A stretch of DNA of 64,000 bases. It comes from Promethearchaeota archaeon. Its GTDB lineage: Archaea > Asgardarchaeota > Lokiarchaeia > Sigyniarchaeales > SOKP01. The notes below the pieces were generated by a model. It ran no database searches and had not been told where the DNA came from. It saw nothing but the letters and a program-made list of their open reading frames with translations. Numbering within the stretch: the first letter of the stretch is position 1; each line of letters begins with the position of its first letter. The DNA is taken from contig JAEOTR010000046.1 of the NCBI GenBank assembly GCA_016839705.1, positions 41,770-105,769 on the forward strand, read 5' to 3'. Made by a program: the position numbers and the translations under genes. Of this stretch, positions 1 to 8,531 are shown piece by piece.

Positions 1-272
1 AAGTGAAAGGATTTACTGATAGTTTTAGAGGTCCGGGAATTAAATTTTTTGGTGAGGATGTTTTTGATAGCTTTCTAAAAGAAAACAATTTAGAATTGCT
101 TATCAGAGCACATGAATGTTTCCCAGAAGGATTTAGGTGGTTCTTTCAGAAAAGGTTGTTATCAATATTTTCTTCAACAAATTACCGAGGATCATTTTCA
201 CCAAATCCTGCATCCTATGCAGTAATTAGGAAAAATGTAATTATCCCAAAAATTGTGAATATGAAAGAGTGA
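1..272 (+). CDS. PPP-family serine/threonine protein phosphatase, C-terminal part (cut by window edge)
   Basis: This is the last ~90 residues of a PP1/PP2A/PP2B-type metallophosphatase that removes phosphate from Ser/Thr residues of proteins. The sequence shows the late motifs of the family: GIKFFGEDVF, then a metal-binding RAHE, then SSTNYRG, which matches the family's SAPNYCG substrate-groove motif. A GTG at base 3 could start a short ORF, but the fragment begins in the middle of the catalytic fold, so the gene almost certainly extends upstream of the window. The catalytic GDxHG and GDxxDRG motifs would lie there. PPP phosphatases are typical of eukaryotes but also occur in archaea. Confidence 0.85.
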   Translation, partial: VKGFTDSFRGPGIKFFGEDVFDSFLKENNLELLIRAHECFPEGFRWFFQKRLLSIFSSTNYRGSFSPNPASYAVIRKNVIIPKIVNMKE

Positions 273-286
273 TATTAACAATAATT

Positions 287-550
287 TTATGTTATTTGTG
301 AAGCATCTGGTTTTATAAAGAGAAGATTATTACCACGGATGAATATTTCATTATATTTAGCCACGGGGCTTCCATCTAAAATTTCGGTGGCATCAGTTAG
401 AATCATATTCATATACGCATCTATTTCCCTTAATAATCCTTTATATTCTGTACCATCTTTTAACCTAAGCAAAATGACACTATTCTGAGCTTGCTGTAAG
501 ATAGAAAGAGGATTTTTTGATCGTTGTTGATTGTTATCTCTATTTGACAT
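287..550 (-). CDS. Sm-like (LSm) archaeal RNA-binding protein
   Basis: A small protein of 87 residues expected to form a ring that binds U-rich RNA and acts in RNA processing or turnover. The Sm fold is visible. An N-terminal helix (PLSILQQAQ) is followed by the Sm1 strands (VILLRLKDGTEYKGLLREIDAYMN) with the Asp-x-aromatic-Met-Asn type core, and then the Sm2 motif IFIRGNNLLFI with its conserved Arg-Gly. Length is normal for the archaeal family. It ends 15 bases after the phosphatase stop on the opposite strand and is divergent from the methyltransferase gene. Function is inferred from the family. Confidence 0.93.
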   Translation of the reverse strand: MSNRDNNQQRSKNPLSILQQAQNSVILLRLKDGTEYKGLLREIDAYMNMILTDATEILDGSPVAKYNEIFIRGNNLLFIKPDASQIT

Positions 551-668
551 TTTTAAACCTTTATTAAAAAATAATTAACTTTACATTTATTGAAAAGATA
601 ATTTAAAGTTAGATTTTTTTCAATTAAAACCTTTTTATCGATATGAAAAATAGAAAGTTTAAAATTAT

Positions 669-1286
669 ATGGTTTTTATAATGGGGAAAAATTTTAAGCC
701 TTTAAGCAAGAAGCAAGAAATTATTAACAGTTATGATTCATCAGCAGGTTATTATGATAATAGATATAGAAAAATACAAGAAGAAAAATATGATATTATT
801 CTCAATAATTATGATTTACTAGAGAAGCGAATTTTAGACAATGGATGTGGTACTGGACTTTTAATCGAATATTTATTAAATTCTAAGATAAATCATCATA
901 TCTTTAAATGTAAATACGTAGCAGTGGATATTTCATGGAAAATGCTGTGTAAATTTAAAAAAAAACTACTAAAGCTAAGAAATAAACCCAATGTGCTGTT
1001 TGTTTTATCAGACATGGAAAATTTACCTTTTCGAAATAATTCTTTTAACTTAATATTTTCACTTACTTCCTTTCAAAATTTACCCAATATTTTAAATGGA
1101 ATTCGAGAATCCCTTAGGGTGAGTGTAAATAAAGGTGATATTAAATTTTCAATTCTAAGGAAAAAATTGGAGCTGGATGAGGTAAAAAATTTGTTAACTC
1201 CATTTGTCAAAGACCTTGAAGTAACAAATAAGGAAGATATTGAAGATATTATTATCCAAGGTATCGTGATAAAAGAACCTACCTAA
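669..1286 (+). CDS. Class I SAM-dependent methyltransferase
   Basis: A Rossmann-fold methyltransferase of about 200 residues with unknown substrate. Motif I for S-adenosylmethionine binding is clear (ILDNGCGTGLL, near residue 55). A second acidic strand end (YVAVDIS) follows, and then SDMENLPFRNNSFNLIFS, matching motifs III and IV of the UbiE/BioC-like group. ATG at 669 and ATG at 681 are both possible starts. The domain begins after both, so the shorter form starting MGKNF is equally good. It converges with the RIO kinase gene, with only 5 bases between stops. Nothing in the neighbourhood identifies the methyl acceptor. Confidence 0.85.
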   Translation: MVFIMGKNFKPLSKKQEIINSYDSSAGYYDNRYRKIQEEKYDIILNNYDLLEKRILDNGCGTGLLIEYLLNSKINHHIFKCKYVAVDISWKMLCKFKKKLLKLRNKPNVLFVLSDMENLPFRNNSFNLIFSLTSFQNLPNILNGIRESLRVSVNKGDIKFSILRKKLELDEVKNLLTPFVKDLEVTNKEDIEDIIIQGIVIKEPT

Positions 1287-1291
1287 TTCTA

Positions 1292-2170
1292 TTATATTTT
1301 ATAAAAATTATTTATAATTTCCTCGGGGTTACTTTCAACATTGAATTTCTTTAAAAAATAACTACAAACATTTACAATATCCCTTTCTAAAAATGAATAA
1401 GCATTAGGATGATCTCGAGAGACCCATTGTAACCAATCAATGATGAGGATATTACCCTCTTCATCTAAAACAATATTAAATTCACCTAAATCTCCATGAA
1501 TCATCCCAACATTTTGAAAAATTGTTTTCATTTGTTTTATGATTCGATTAAAAATTTTTTGAGGTTTTTTAATATTCTTATGATAAACTAATTCTTTTCC
1601 TCTTAAATATGACATAATAATTACATGACGATTATACTCTATGGGTTTTGGGGTGTTTAATTTCAAAGGGTGAATTTTTTCTAACGCTTCAAATTCTCTT
1701 TTAGCAGCAAGTCTATTAACATAAAGCCAAGAATAGTGACTTCTATTACCCAAAAGATCTCTATATTTTTTAATAGCTCTAAAACTAGTTCGTCCCATGC
1801 GATAAAACTTTGCTGCAAAGATATTTTCATCATCATCAATACAACTATATACATCTGATTCTTTTCCCTTTCCAATTAAGGGCCCAAGCTGGCTAATCAC
1901 ATTTTTCTCAACTAATGTGTGTAGAGCAAGCAAATCATAAGCTTTTGAGTTAAGTGTATAAGCGATTTCAAATTTCGAAGCATCTCTTATTATAAGATCA
2001 AGCTTATGAACCTTATTTAAGCGAAACAATGTTTCCTCCATCTTATATCTAGAGTAAAATTTAATATTTTTAATGGTCACATATTTAGATCTTTTCATTC
2101 CAATCTCTATTGCCATTAAAATTCTAAAATCTTCTTTTTCCAAAGTAGGTAAAAGATTAGCGATCTCCAC
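1292..2170 (-). CDS. rio2: RIO2-type serine/threonine protein kinase
   Basis: An atypical kinase of 292 residues, conserved from archaea to eukaryotes, where it acts in maturation of the small ribosomal subunit. Residues 1-90 form the winged-helix domain that separates Rio2 from Rio1. The phosphate-binding loop GKGKESDVY starts at residue 100, the ATP-positioning Lys is K121, the catalytic loop is IHGDLGEFN (H225, D227, N232), and the metal-binding Asp is D245 in IIDWLQW. The start is GTG at 2170, with no strong ribosome binding site in front. All catalytic residues are present, so the protein should be active. The role in ribosome assembly is family knowledge, not shown here. Confidence 0.94.
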   Translation of the reverse strand: MEIANLLPTLEKEDFRILMAIEIGMKRSKYVTIKNIKFYSRYKMEETLFRLNKVHKLDLIIRDASKFEIAYTLNSKAYDLLALHTLVEKNVISQLGPLIGKGKESDVYSCIDDDENIFAAKFYRMGRTSFRAIKKYRDLLGNRSHYSWLYVNRLAAKREFEALEKIHPLKLNTPKPIEYNRHVIIMSYLRGKELVYHKNIKKPQKIFNRIIKQMKTIFQNVGMIHGDLGEFNIVLDEEGNILIIDWLQWVSRDHPNAYSFLERDIVNVCSYFLKKFNVESNPEEIINNFYKI

Positions 2171-2180
2171 GATTTCTCAG

Positions 2181-2963
2181 CTAGAATATATATTTTCGAT
2201 AGGTTTTTAGAAAAGATATAAATTTGTATATAGATGGTAGTTCAAAAATAACCACAGAGAAAAGATTAATTGATATGAAAACAATTATTTCACTTTTCAA
2301 AATATAGAAAATGGTTAATGTAGAACCGCTTTGGAACGTGAAGAGATAAATATCGAAATTTAAATACAGTATTAACCCAAAACAAATAATTAAACCAACA
2401 AGGGAGAAAATAATTATCTGGTTTTCAACCTCAATTAATCCGATAATTAAATTAATTGCTAAAAATAAAATTGTTAGCATAATAAAGATTCTGGAGGTAT
2501 TTATCCATGATTTGAAAGAGGTATTCTGGACTTCTAGATTTATGCTAGAAATTGGCCAAAGCAGAGCTGTGCTCAAATTTAATAAAGAAATTATTGGCAT
2601 AATAATTACAGCTAAAATAGAAATGAAAAAAGCACGTATCGTCATAAATCTACTAATTATTAAAGAACTCACCCCCTCATTTTTTGCGGATTCCAACATA
2701 GCTTCAATTTTCTTTTGAATTTCAATAGGAAAATTTTTCTTTGTTAACATAAGCTGAATGTTGAGTTCAGGGAAATTAGAAATTAACTCTTTTAGCTGAC
2801 CATACCCTATATTGTATCTTTGTCTGGTACTTTTTGATCCACTCCATAAATAGATCAATTCTTTTTCTTCATCCAAAATCACGCACATATCATGTGATAA
2901 TAGTGCATGTTCTTCTTCTCTCCACTGAGATTTGGAATCATCAAAAATGAATGTTCTCAGCAT
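2181..2963 (-). CDS. Membrane protein with an N-terminal gelsolin-like domain
   Basis: The first ~90 residues look like a single gelsolin/ADF-H-related repeat: a strand with acidic turn (ILDEEKELIYLWSGSKST) followed by a long helix with Arg and Gly (RQRYNIGYGQLKELI). This mirrors the D-x-x-x-x-I-Y-x-W-x-G-x-x-(A/S) signature of gelsolin domains. A charged helix (residues ~90-105) leads into four hydrophobic segments at about residues 110-140, 155-180, 185-208 and 215-250. The gelsolin part would face the cytoplasm. Gelsolin-like proteins of Asgard archaea bind actin. This gene could tether or regulate filaments at the membrane, and an actin gene lies in the same window (56359-57504). It lies 10 bases upstream of rio2 on the same strand, so the two may be co-transcribed. 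Confidence 0.6.
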   Translation of the reverse strand: MLRTFIFDDSKSQWREEEHALLSHDMCVILDEEKELIYLWSGSKSTRQRYNIGYGQLKELISNFPELNIQLMLTKKNFPIEIQKKIEAMLESAKNEGVSSLIISRFMTIRAFFISILAVIIMPIISLLNLSTALLWPISSINLEVQNTSFKSWINTSRIFIMLTILFLAINLIIGLIEVENQIIIFSLVGLIICFGLILYLNFDIYLFTFQSGSTLTIFYILKSEIIVFISINLFSVVIFELPSIYKFISFLKTYRKYIF

Positions 2964-3055
2964 TTATCATCTAATTATCTTAACAAGAGGAAGTTTTTAT
3001 TCTTTTCTATCATACATCAAGCAAATTAAAACCTAATACTGACTTATGCTTATTA

Positions 3056-3970
3056 TTATCTTTTTTGGGACTGTTGATTAGCAAGTCTGATTTGAATTTC
3101 TTCCCAGATATTATTAATATACTCTCTATAGCTTTTAATAATCTGTTCATCCATAGAGGTAAATCTTTTCTGAAATTTCAGATATTCAGTTATAGGTTTT
3201 CGTCGAGATGCATCTATATATTTTTTACTAGGTTTAGATAACTTAAATTCTCCGTTAATTACTTCATAAAGGGGCCAAAAACCTGTTTCAGTTGCTAGTC
3301 TTCCGATTAAAATAGTATCCTTAGGTTCATAGCCCCATCCAGGTGGACATGGGGATAAAATATGAATATATTTAGTTCCTTTTATCTCTTTAGCTTTCTT
3401 AAATTTCTCGTATAAATCGAGAGGGTATGAGGCATTCGCAGTAGCAACATACGGGATATTATGTGCTTCCAATATCTTTGGCATATTCTTCTTGAGGGTA
3501 AGCTTCCCTTCAGGAGTCGTTGTAGTGCGGACCCCTAATGGTGTTGATCCACTTCTTTGAACTCCAGTATTCATATAAGCTTCATTATCGTAACACGCAT
3601 AAATAAAATTGGTACCCCTTTCTGCAGCTCCACTTAAGGCTTGGATTCCTATATCAGTCGTACCTCCATCACCTGCAAAAGCAAGCACATTTATATCATC
3701 AGATAACCCTTTATCTTCAAGTGATGCTAGTATCCCTGATGCAGAAGCACCTGTGGTTGCAAATGGAGTATGATAAACAGAAACTTTTGTAGTACAAAAA
3801 CCCTGCATTCCATGCAGAACAGTTAGGCAAGATGCTGGTACAGTTATGATTGTATTAGGACCTAATGCTTTAAGTGCAATCCTATAAATTAATGCCATGC
3901 CACATCCAGAGCACGCTCGAGTCCCGGGATAAATAAATTCTTCTTCAGGAAGATCCATAACATTTACCAC
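3056..3970 (-). CDS. porB: Pyruvate (2-oxoacid):ferredoxin oxidoreductase, beta subunit
   Basis: The thiamine-diphosphate subunit of a four-part oxidoreductase that decarboxylates pyruvate or a related 2-oxoacid to the acyl-CoA and reduces ferredoxin. CSGCG (C20, C23) supplies cluster ligands, and the pyrophosphate-binding motif GDGGTTDIG followed by YDNEAYMNTG is typical of PorB. VPASC and SPCPPGW provide further conserved cysteines. The start is GTG at 3970, preceded by GGGTGA that overlaps the alpha stop region; ATG at 3958 is the alternative. It is the last gene of the delta-alpha-beta block. Pyruvate is the most likely substrate by resemblance to PorB, but the sequence does not prove it. 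Confidence 0.93.
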   Translation of the reverse strand: MVNVMDLPEEEFIYPGTRACSGCGMALIYRIALKALGPNTIITVPASCLTVLHGMQGFCTTKVSVYHTPFATTGASASGILASLEDKGLSDDINVLAFAGDGGTTDIGIQALSGAAERGTNFIYACYDNEAYMNTGVQRSGSTPLGVRTTTTPEGKLTLKKNMPKILEAHNIPYVATANASYPLDLYEKFKKAKEIKGTKYIHILSPCPPGWGYEPKDTILIGRLATETGFWPLYEVINGEFKLSKPSKKYIDASRRKPITEYLKFQKRFTSMDEQIIKSYREYINNIWEEIQIRLANQQSQKR

Positions 3971-3976
3971 TATTTT

Positions 3977-5239
3977 TCACCCACTCTTAAAATAAGTTGA
4001 TTCATCATAATCACCTAATTCATCTAATTGTAAACCCAAAAAATCCGTTTTATTTGTAAATAAACCTTGTTTAAATTCTTTCAAAGCTTTTTGAACACCA
4101 ATAATAATGTGATCTGTTTTGACATCTCTGCCACCTAAACCAACAATAAAACCCTTAATGTTTGGTCTATTATTTAAACTATAGAGCGCAGCTTTTAACT
4201 CGTAAGATAAAACTCCCTCATATCCATATCCAATTTCTCGATCAAATACTATAATATTTTCTTTATCTTGGAAAAATTCCCTCAAATCCTCATGTGGGAA
4301 AGGTCTAAAGAGCTTAAGACTAACGATTCCTATTTTCAATCCTTCTGATCTTAGCTTTTTTAATGCTACTCTAGCTTGAGAAGCAACCGATCCCATAGCA
4401 AAGATTATGGTATTAGCATCCTCTGTTTGAATTGTTTTATAAATGCCATTTCCGTAAGATCTTCCGAATCTTTTAGCAAATTCATTATGAACTTCTTTAA
4501 TAATATTAAAAGAATTTTCCAAAGATTTTTGAAGCGCGTATCTATATTCGTAGTAACCTGGAGCTGTTCCCTCTGAACGGGAGATAACTTGAGGAGTAGT
4601 TACTGGATCAACTCCTTTTACTTGAGAAATATCAGATAAATTAATATGGTGGTCGAGAGGAGGTAAATACTCATCAATATCTTCTTGAGGTTCTAGTTTT
4701 ACGGGCATTGCAGTGTGTGAAAGGATATACCCATCATAAGCACACACTACAGGAAGATATATTCTTGAATCTTCAGCAATTTTAAAAGCTTGGAGGTTTG
4801 TATCATAAATTTCTTGATTAGTTTCACAGAACAATTGAATCCACCCTACGTCTCTAATAGTTACGAAATCTTGATGGTCTGTCCAAACTGACCACGGGGC
4901 ACCTAAACTTCTCGTTGCCAAATTGAGGACGATTGGTAATCGATTACCTGAAGCCCAAGGTAACATTTCATACATCAATTCTAAACCATGAGCAGAAGTT
5001 GCTGTAGCTACCCTGGAGCCTGTAGCAGAGGCCGCACATAAAACCGCCATTGCACTATGCTCCGATTCAACTTTTACAAATCTAGCGTTTAACTTACCTT
5101 CTGCGATAAATTCTGCGATTTTTTCGACGACGGGGCTTTGAGGTGTGATTGGATAAGCAGAAACAACCCCGACTTTTGCTTGTCTAAATGCATGTGCTGC
5201 AGCGTGATTACCTGTTAAAATCATTATATTATTACTCAC
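3977..5239 (-). CDS. porA: Pyruvate (2-oxoacid):ferredoxin oxidoreductase, alpha subunit
   Basis: The alpha subunit (about 420 residues) that builds the substrate and CoA site. It has the family start GNHAAAHAFRQAKV followed by SAYPITPQSPVVE, then the conserved TSAHGLELMYEMLPWA region. In the C-terminal half it has GSVASQAR and DREIGYGYEG, both typical of PorA. I chose the GTG at 5239 because its GTGA overlaps the delta stop by four bases and AGAGGTG lies just upstream, which indicates translational coupling. A longer in-frame extension up to 5302 exists but lies inside the delta gene. It is followed after 6 bases by the beta subunit. Confidence 0.93.
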   Translation of the reverse strand: MSNNIMILTGNHAAAHAFRQAKVGVVSAYPITPQSPVVEKIAEFIAEGKLNARFVKVESEHSAMAVLCAASATGSRVATATSAHGLELMYEMLPWASGNRLPIVLNLATRSLGAPWSVWTDHQDFVTIRDVGWIQLFCETNQEIYDTNLQAFKIAEDSRIYLPVVCAYDGYILSHTAMPVKLEPQEDIDEYLPPLDHHINLSDISQVKGVDPVTTPQVISRSEGTAPGYYEYRYALQKSLENSFNIIKEVHNEFAKRFGRSYGNGIYKTIQTEDANTIIFAMGSVASQARVALKKLRSEGLKIGIVSLKLFRPFPHEDLREFFQDKENIIVFDREIGYGYEGVLSYELKAALYSLNNRPNIKGFIVGLGGRDVKTDHIIIGVQKALKEFKQGLFTNKTDFLGLQLDELGDYDESTYFKSG

Positions 5240-5535
5240 CCTTTTTTCACCTCTTCCATTGAGATCGCTTTTGCGGGGCATTCCATCATACATATTCCAC
5301 ATCCCTTACAATAATTGAGATCGATCGTCGGAGGGATGGTTCTAGTAACAACTGCTTCTGGGCAATATAGCCAACAATTAAAACACGCATTTTTTCCCGA
5401 TTTAACAGGAATACACTTCTTTAAATCTATTTTTGGCTTTTTAGAACTCCAAGTTCCAGTCTGACCTGCTTCAGCTATTACCGGTTTTTGAACGGAACCT
5501 AAAATTTTTTGATAATCTTTTTTTGAGTCTGTCAT
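5236..5535 (-). CDS. porD: Pyruvate (2-oxoacid):ferredoxin oxidoreductase, delta subunit (2x[4Fe-4S])
   Basis: A 99-residue ferredoxin-like subunit that carries electrons from the catalytic core to external ferredoxin. Two cluster motifs are visible: CFNCWLYCP (with an upstream Cys in KKCIPV) and CKGCGICMMECP. The N-terminal GTWSSKKPKIDLKKC is typical of PorD. It is the first gene of the block and its stop overlaps the alpha start. The gene that normally precedes it, the gamma subunit, is found 5 kb upstream on the same strand (10440-11027). A pair of histidine kinase genes separates the two. Confidence 0.93.
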   Translation of the reverse strand: MTDSKKDYQKILGSVQKPVIAEAGQTGTWSSKKPKIDLKKCIPVKSGKNACFNCWLYCPEAVVTRTIPPTIDLNYCKGCGICMMECPAKAISMEEVKKG

Positions 5536-5799
5536 CTCTACACTTAAAATCAGATTCTTCTAAAAAGTTTAACGTAGTGAAATTTTTAATTCTTACCATT
5601 TAGAAATATAGAAGTTTAAAGGGGATTTCCATTTATTTTTCAATGTAAGTAAATAGAGGATAAGAACCGCTAGGTGATACATTCTTTTAAATAAGAAATA
5701 AATAGGTGTTAATTCATTAATCTATTAATTATTTTACGCTAGTAGAAAATTGTAGAGCAACTTGAATTATGTGGATTAATCTTAAAAATCAAATAAAAA

Positions 5800-8484
5800 A
5801 TGGGAATTTCCGGGATTGATATGGTTTTTTCTAAAGAACTATTTATAGAAATAACTAATGAGATTAATGATTTAATCTTTATTTTAGATTTAGATTTTAG
5901 AATTGAGTATATGAACGAGAAGGTATACTCAAAACTATTAGGATATTCATATGAAGAATTGATTAGTAAAAAGATCAGTAATATCATCGATACTCACGAT
6001 TTTGAAAAATTGAAAGAAAGTTTTGAGAGAAAGGATAACAGGTGTGAAAATTCAATTGATATCCAAATCTTATGCAAAGATGGTAAAAAATTATGGTTTG
6101 AGAGCAAGATTAAGATTATAACAAATAAGAATGGGGAAAGGCGTATTCTTTTTATTTTAAAAGATATTTCGGAGAGAAAGCGAACGGAATTAATTGCTAA
6201 AGAATCAAAAGAAAAATATGAAAGTATAATTAAAACAATTAATGAAGGGTATTATGAGGTTGATCTAAAGGGAAATTTTACGTTTGTTAGTGAAGCGTTA
6301 TGCAAATTTGTTGGATACACGCAAGACGAATTGTTAGGGAAAAACTATACTATGATGACTGAGAGGAAAGCAAATAAATTAGTGTTTAAAACATTTAACA
6401 CAGTTTTTAAAACTGAAATACAGAAAAATCTATTTCAATTTCAGGTTATTAGAAAAAATGGGGAGAGAGCATTTTTTGAAACCTCTGTCTACTTGAAATA
6501 TGCTACAAATGGTAGAAAAATTGGATTTTACGGTATAGTAAGAGATATCACAGAAAGGAAAAAAGAAGAGGATTTAGAAGAGAAATTTAAAGTTGAACTT
6601 GCACAGACCGTAAGGCTGAGAACAAGAGAATTAGAAGAATCTGAAGAGAAATATAGTAATCTCTTCCAACATTCAAATGATGGTATTTTCTTTCATGATT
6701 TGGAAGGAAATATTATTGATGTTAACCAAAAAGTGTTAGAACAATTCGGATATACCAAAACCGAAATATTGGCTCTTAATATTAGTCAACTCCATCCAAT
6801 TAGCGAACTTGTAGAATCAAAAAAGGCTTTTGAACAAATTGCGAAAGATGGATATGTCAGGTTTGAAATTAACTTTAAGAAGAAGAATGGTGATATATTC
6901 CCCGCTGAAGTGTCTTCTAGTTTTTTTACTGTCGGTTCGGAGAGTTTTATCCAAGGAATTGTACGGGATATAACCACTCGAAAACAATCCGAATTAAGAC
7001 TTAAGGATTCTGAAGAAAAGTATCGCAGTATGATTAATAATTTAGATTTAGGATTTTATCAAGTGGATTGGCAAGGAAATTTATTAAATTATAATCCTGC
7101 TTTTAGTTCTTTGCTAGGATTTGAACCAAATGAAAATTTATTAAAAGCTAATGTGAAACAGTTTTGGCAAAATCCCGTTGAGCGTAAGGCTTACCTAGAT
7201 TTATTAAAAGACGAAGGGCTCATTAAAAATTATATTGTACCTTCGCAAAAAAGGAATGGCCAAAAAATCATATTACAATTAAACTCTCATGTAATTACGA
7301 ATGAATTTGGGGAACCCTTTAAGATTCAAGGGTTAATATCTGATATTACAGAAAAATTTGAGTTAGAACAAAAAGTGAAATTGTCTGAGAATAGGTATCG
7401 AAATTTAATAGAATCTGTACCCCTTTCAATAGCACTTGTTGATCAAACAGGTTTTGTTATTTATTGCAATCCTGCAACAGAGAAATTATTAGGATATAGT
7501 GAAGAAGAATTAATTGGTAAAGAATTTAGGAAACTTCCTGCAATAAATCAGAAGTATCTTCCAATGATGCTTGAACGGTTTCAAAAAGTTAGTAAAGGAG
7601 TAATATTACCACCGTTTGACGTGGAATTATATAAAAAAGACGGTAGTGTAATTTGGATAAGCTATCAAACCTCATTAGTCAAGTTAGATGACGAGATTTT
7701 GATTCAGGCAGTTCTTAATGATATTACGGAGCGTAAAAGGGCTAATCTTCTTATTGAGGAGGAAATTCTAAAATTAAAAGAATTAGATCAAATTAGGAAA
7801 GATTTAATATCAAGAGTTTCTCATGAATTGAAAACTCCTCTTGTTTCTGTATGTGGCGCTTCTGAATTACTTTTAGAATTATTTAAAAATGAGTTAAAAA
7901 CAGATATTATCGAATTAATTGAAATGATCGAGAAAGGTGGTACACGATTAAAACACTTAGTTGATAATTTACTTGATATAACTCGTATTGAATATAATAA
8001 ATTTGAATTGAAAAGAGATATCGTCAATTTAAGTGAAATTATAAAAGACTGCGCAAAAGAGATGAGGTATCTGATAAAAATGCGAAAACTAGAACTTGTT
8101 TTCAACATTCCAGATGAATTACACGTAGAAATTGATAAAATTAGAATGGAACAAGTAATATTGAATCTTTTATCTAATGCAATTAAAAACACGCCTCCCA
8201 ATGGAAAAATTATAATGAAATTATATAAGAAAGGAGATTGGGCAGAATTTGCAATAAGCGATACCGGTATTGGTTTAACTCGAGAGGAAATGGATAGGCT
8301 CTTTACAAGATTTGGCAAGATCGAAAGATATGGAGAAGGTTTAGAATATATTGATATTCAGGGTTCTGGTCTCGGATTATATATTTCCAAAGAAATTTTA
8401 GATTTACATGAAGGTCAAATTAGGGCGGAATCTGCTGGGAGAGATAAAGGTTGCACATTTACAATAAAGATACCAATCAAATAA
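5800..8484 (+). CDS. Multi-PAS sensor histidine kinase (five PAS domains)
   Basis: A soluble sensor kinase of 894 residues with no membrane segment, so it senses an internal signal. Five PAS domains run roughly at residues 9-125, 135-252, 278-392, 400-515 and 528-645, most closing with the PAC-type ending DIxERK. The dimerisation domain holds the phospho-acceptor His675 in SHELKTP, and the ATPase domain shows the N box (NLLSNAIKNTPP), G1 (DTGIGLT) and G2 (GSGLGL). Several PAS domains may hold cofactors, but none is identifiable. No response regulator is in the window, so the partner is unknown. It is paralogous to the next gene, and together the two interrupt the por operon. Confidence 0.92.
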   Translation: MGISGIDMVFSKELFIEITNEINDLIFILDLDFRIEYMNEKVYSKLLGYSYEELISKKISNIIDTHDFEKLKESFERKDNRCENSIDIQILCKDGKKLWFESKIKIITNKNGERRILFILKDISERKRTELIAKESKEKYESIIKTINEGYYEVDLKGNFTFVSEALCKFVGYTQDELLGKNYTMMTERKANKLVFKTFNTVFKTEIQKNLFQFQVIRKNGERAFFETSVYLKYATNGRKIGFYGIVRDITERKKEEDLEEKFKVELAQTVRLRTRELEESEEKYSNLFQHSNDGIFFHDLEGNIIDVNQKVLEQFGYTKTEILALNISQLHPISELVESKKAFEQIAKDGYVRFEINFKKKNGDIFPAEVSSSFFTVGSESFIQGIVRDITTRKQSELRLKDSEEKYRSMINNLDLGFYQVDWQGNLLNYNPAFSSLLGFEPNENLLKANVKQFWQNPVERKAYLDLLKDEGLIKNYIVPSQKRNGQKIILQLNSHVITNEFGEPFKIQGLISDITEKFELEQKVKLSENRYRNLIESVPLSIALVDQTGFVIYCNPATEKLLGYSEEELIGKEFRKLPAINQKYLPMMLERFQKVSKGVILPPFDVELYKKDGSVIWISYQTSLVKLDDEILIQAVLNDITERKRANLLIEEEILKLKELDQIRKDLISRVSHELKTPLVSVCGASELLLELFKNELKTDIIELIEMIEKGGTRLKHLVDNLLDITRIEYNKFELKRDIVNLSEIIKDCAKEMRYLIKMRKLELVFNIPDELHVEIDKIRMEQVILNLLSNAIKNTPPNGKIIMKLYKKGDWAEFAISDTGIGLTREEMDRLFTRFGKIERYGEGLEYIDIQGSGLGLYISKEILDLHEGQIRAESAGRDKGCTFTIKIPIK

Positions 8485-8531
8485 GAAAATTAAATTATCA
8501 TAAAATTTGAAAAAAATATCCATCGCTAGAA

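Noticed and set aside
3977..5302. Longer porA start inside porD
   Set aside because: The GTG at 5239 overlaps the porD stop in a coupled GTGA and has a ribosome binding site; the extension has no family similarity.
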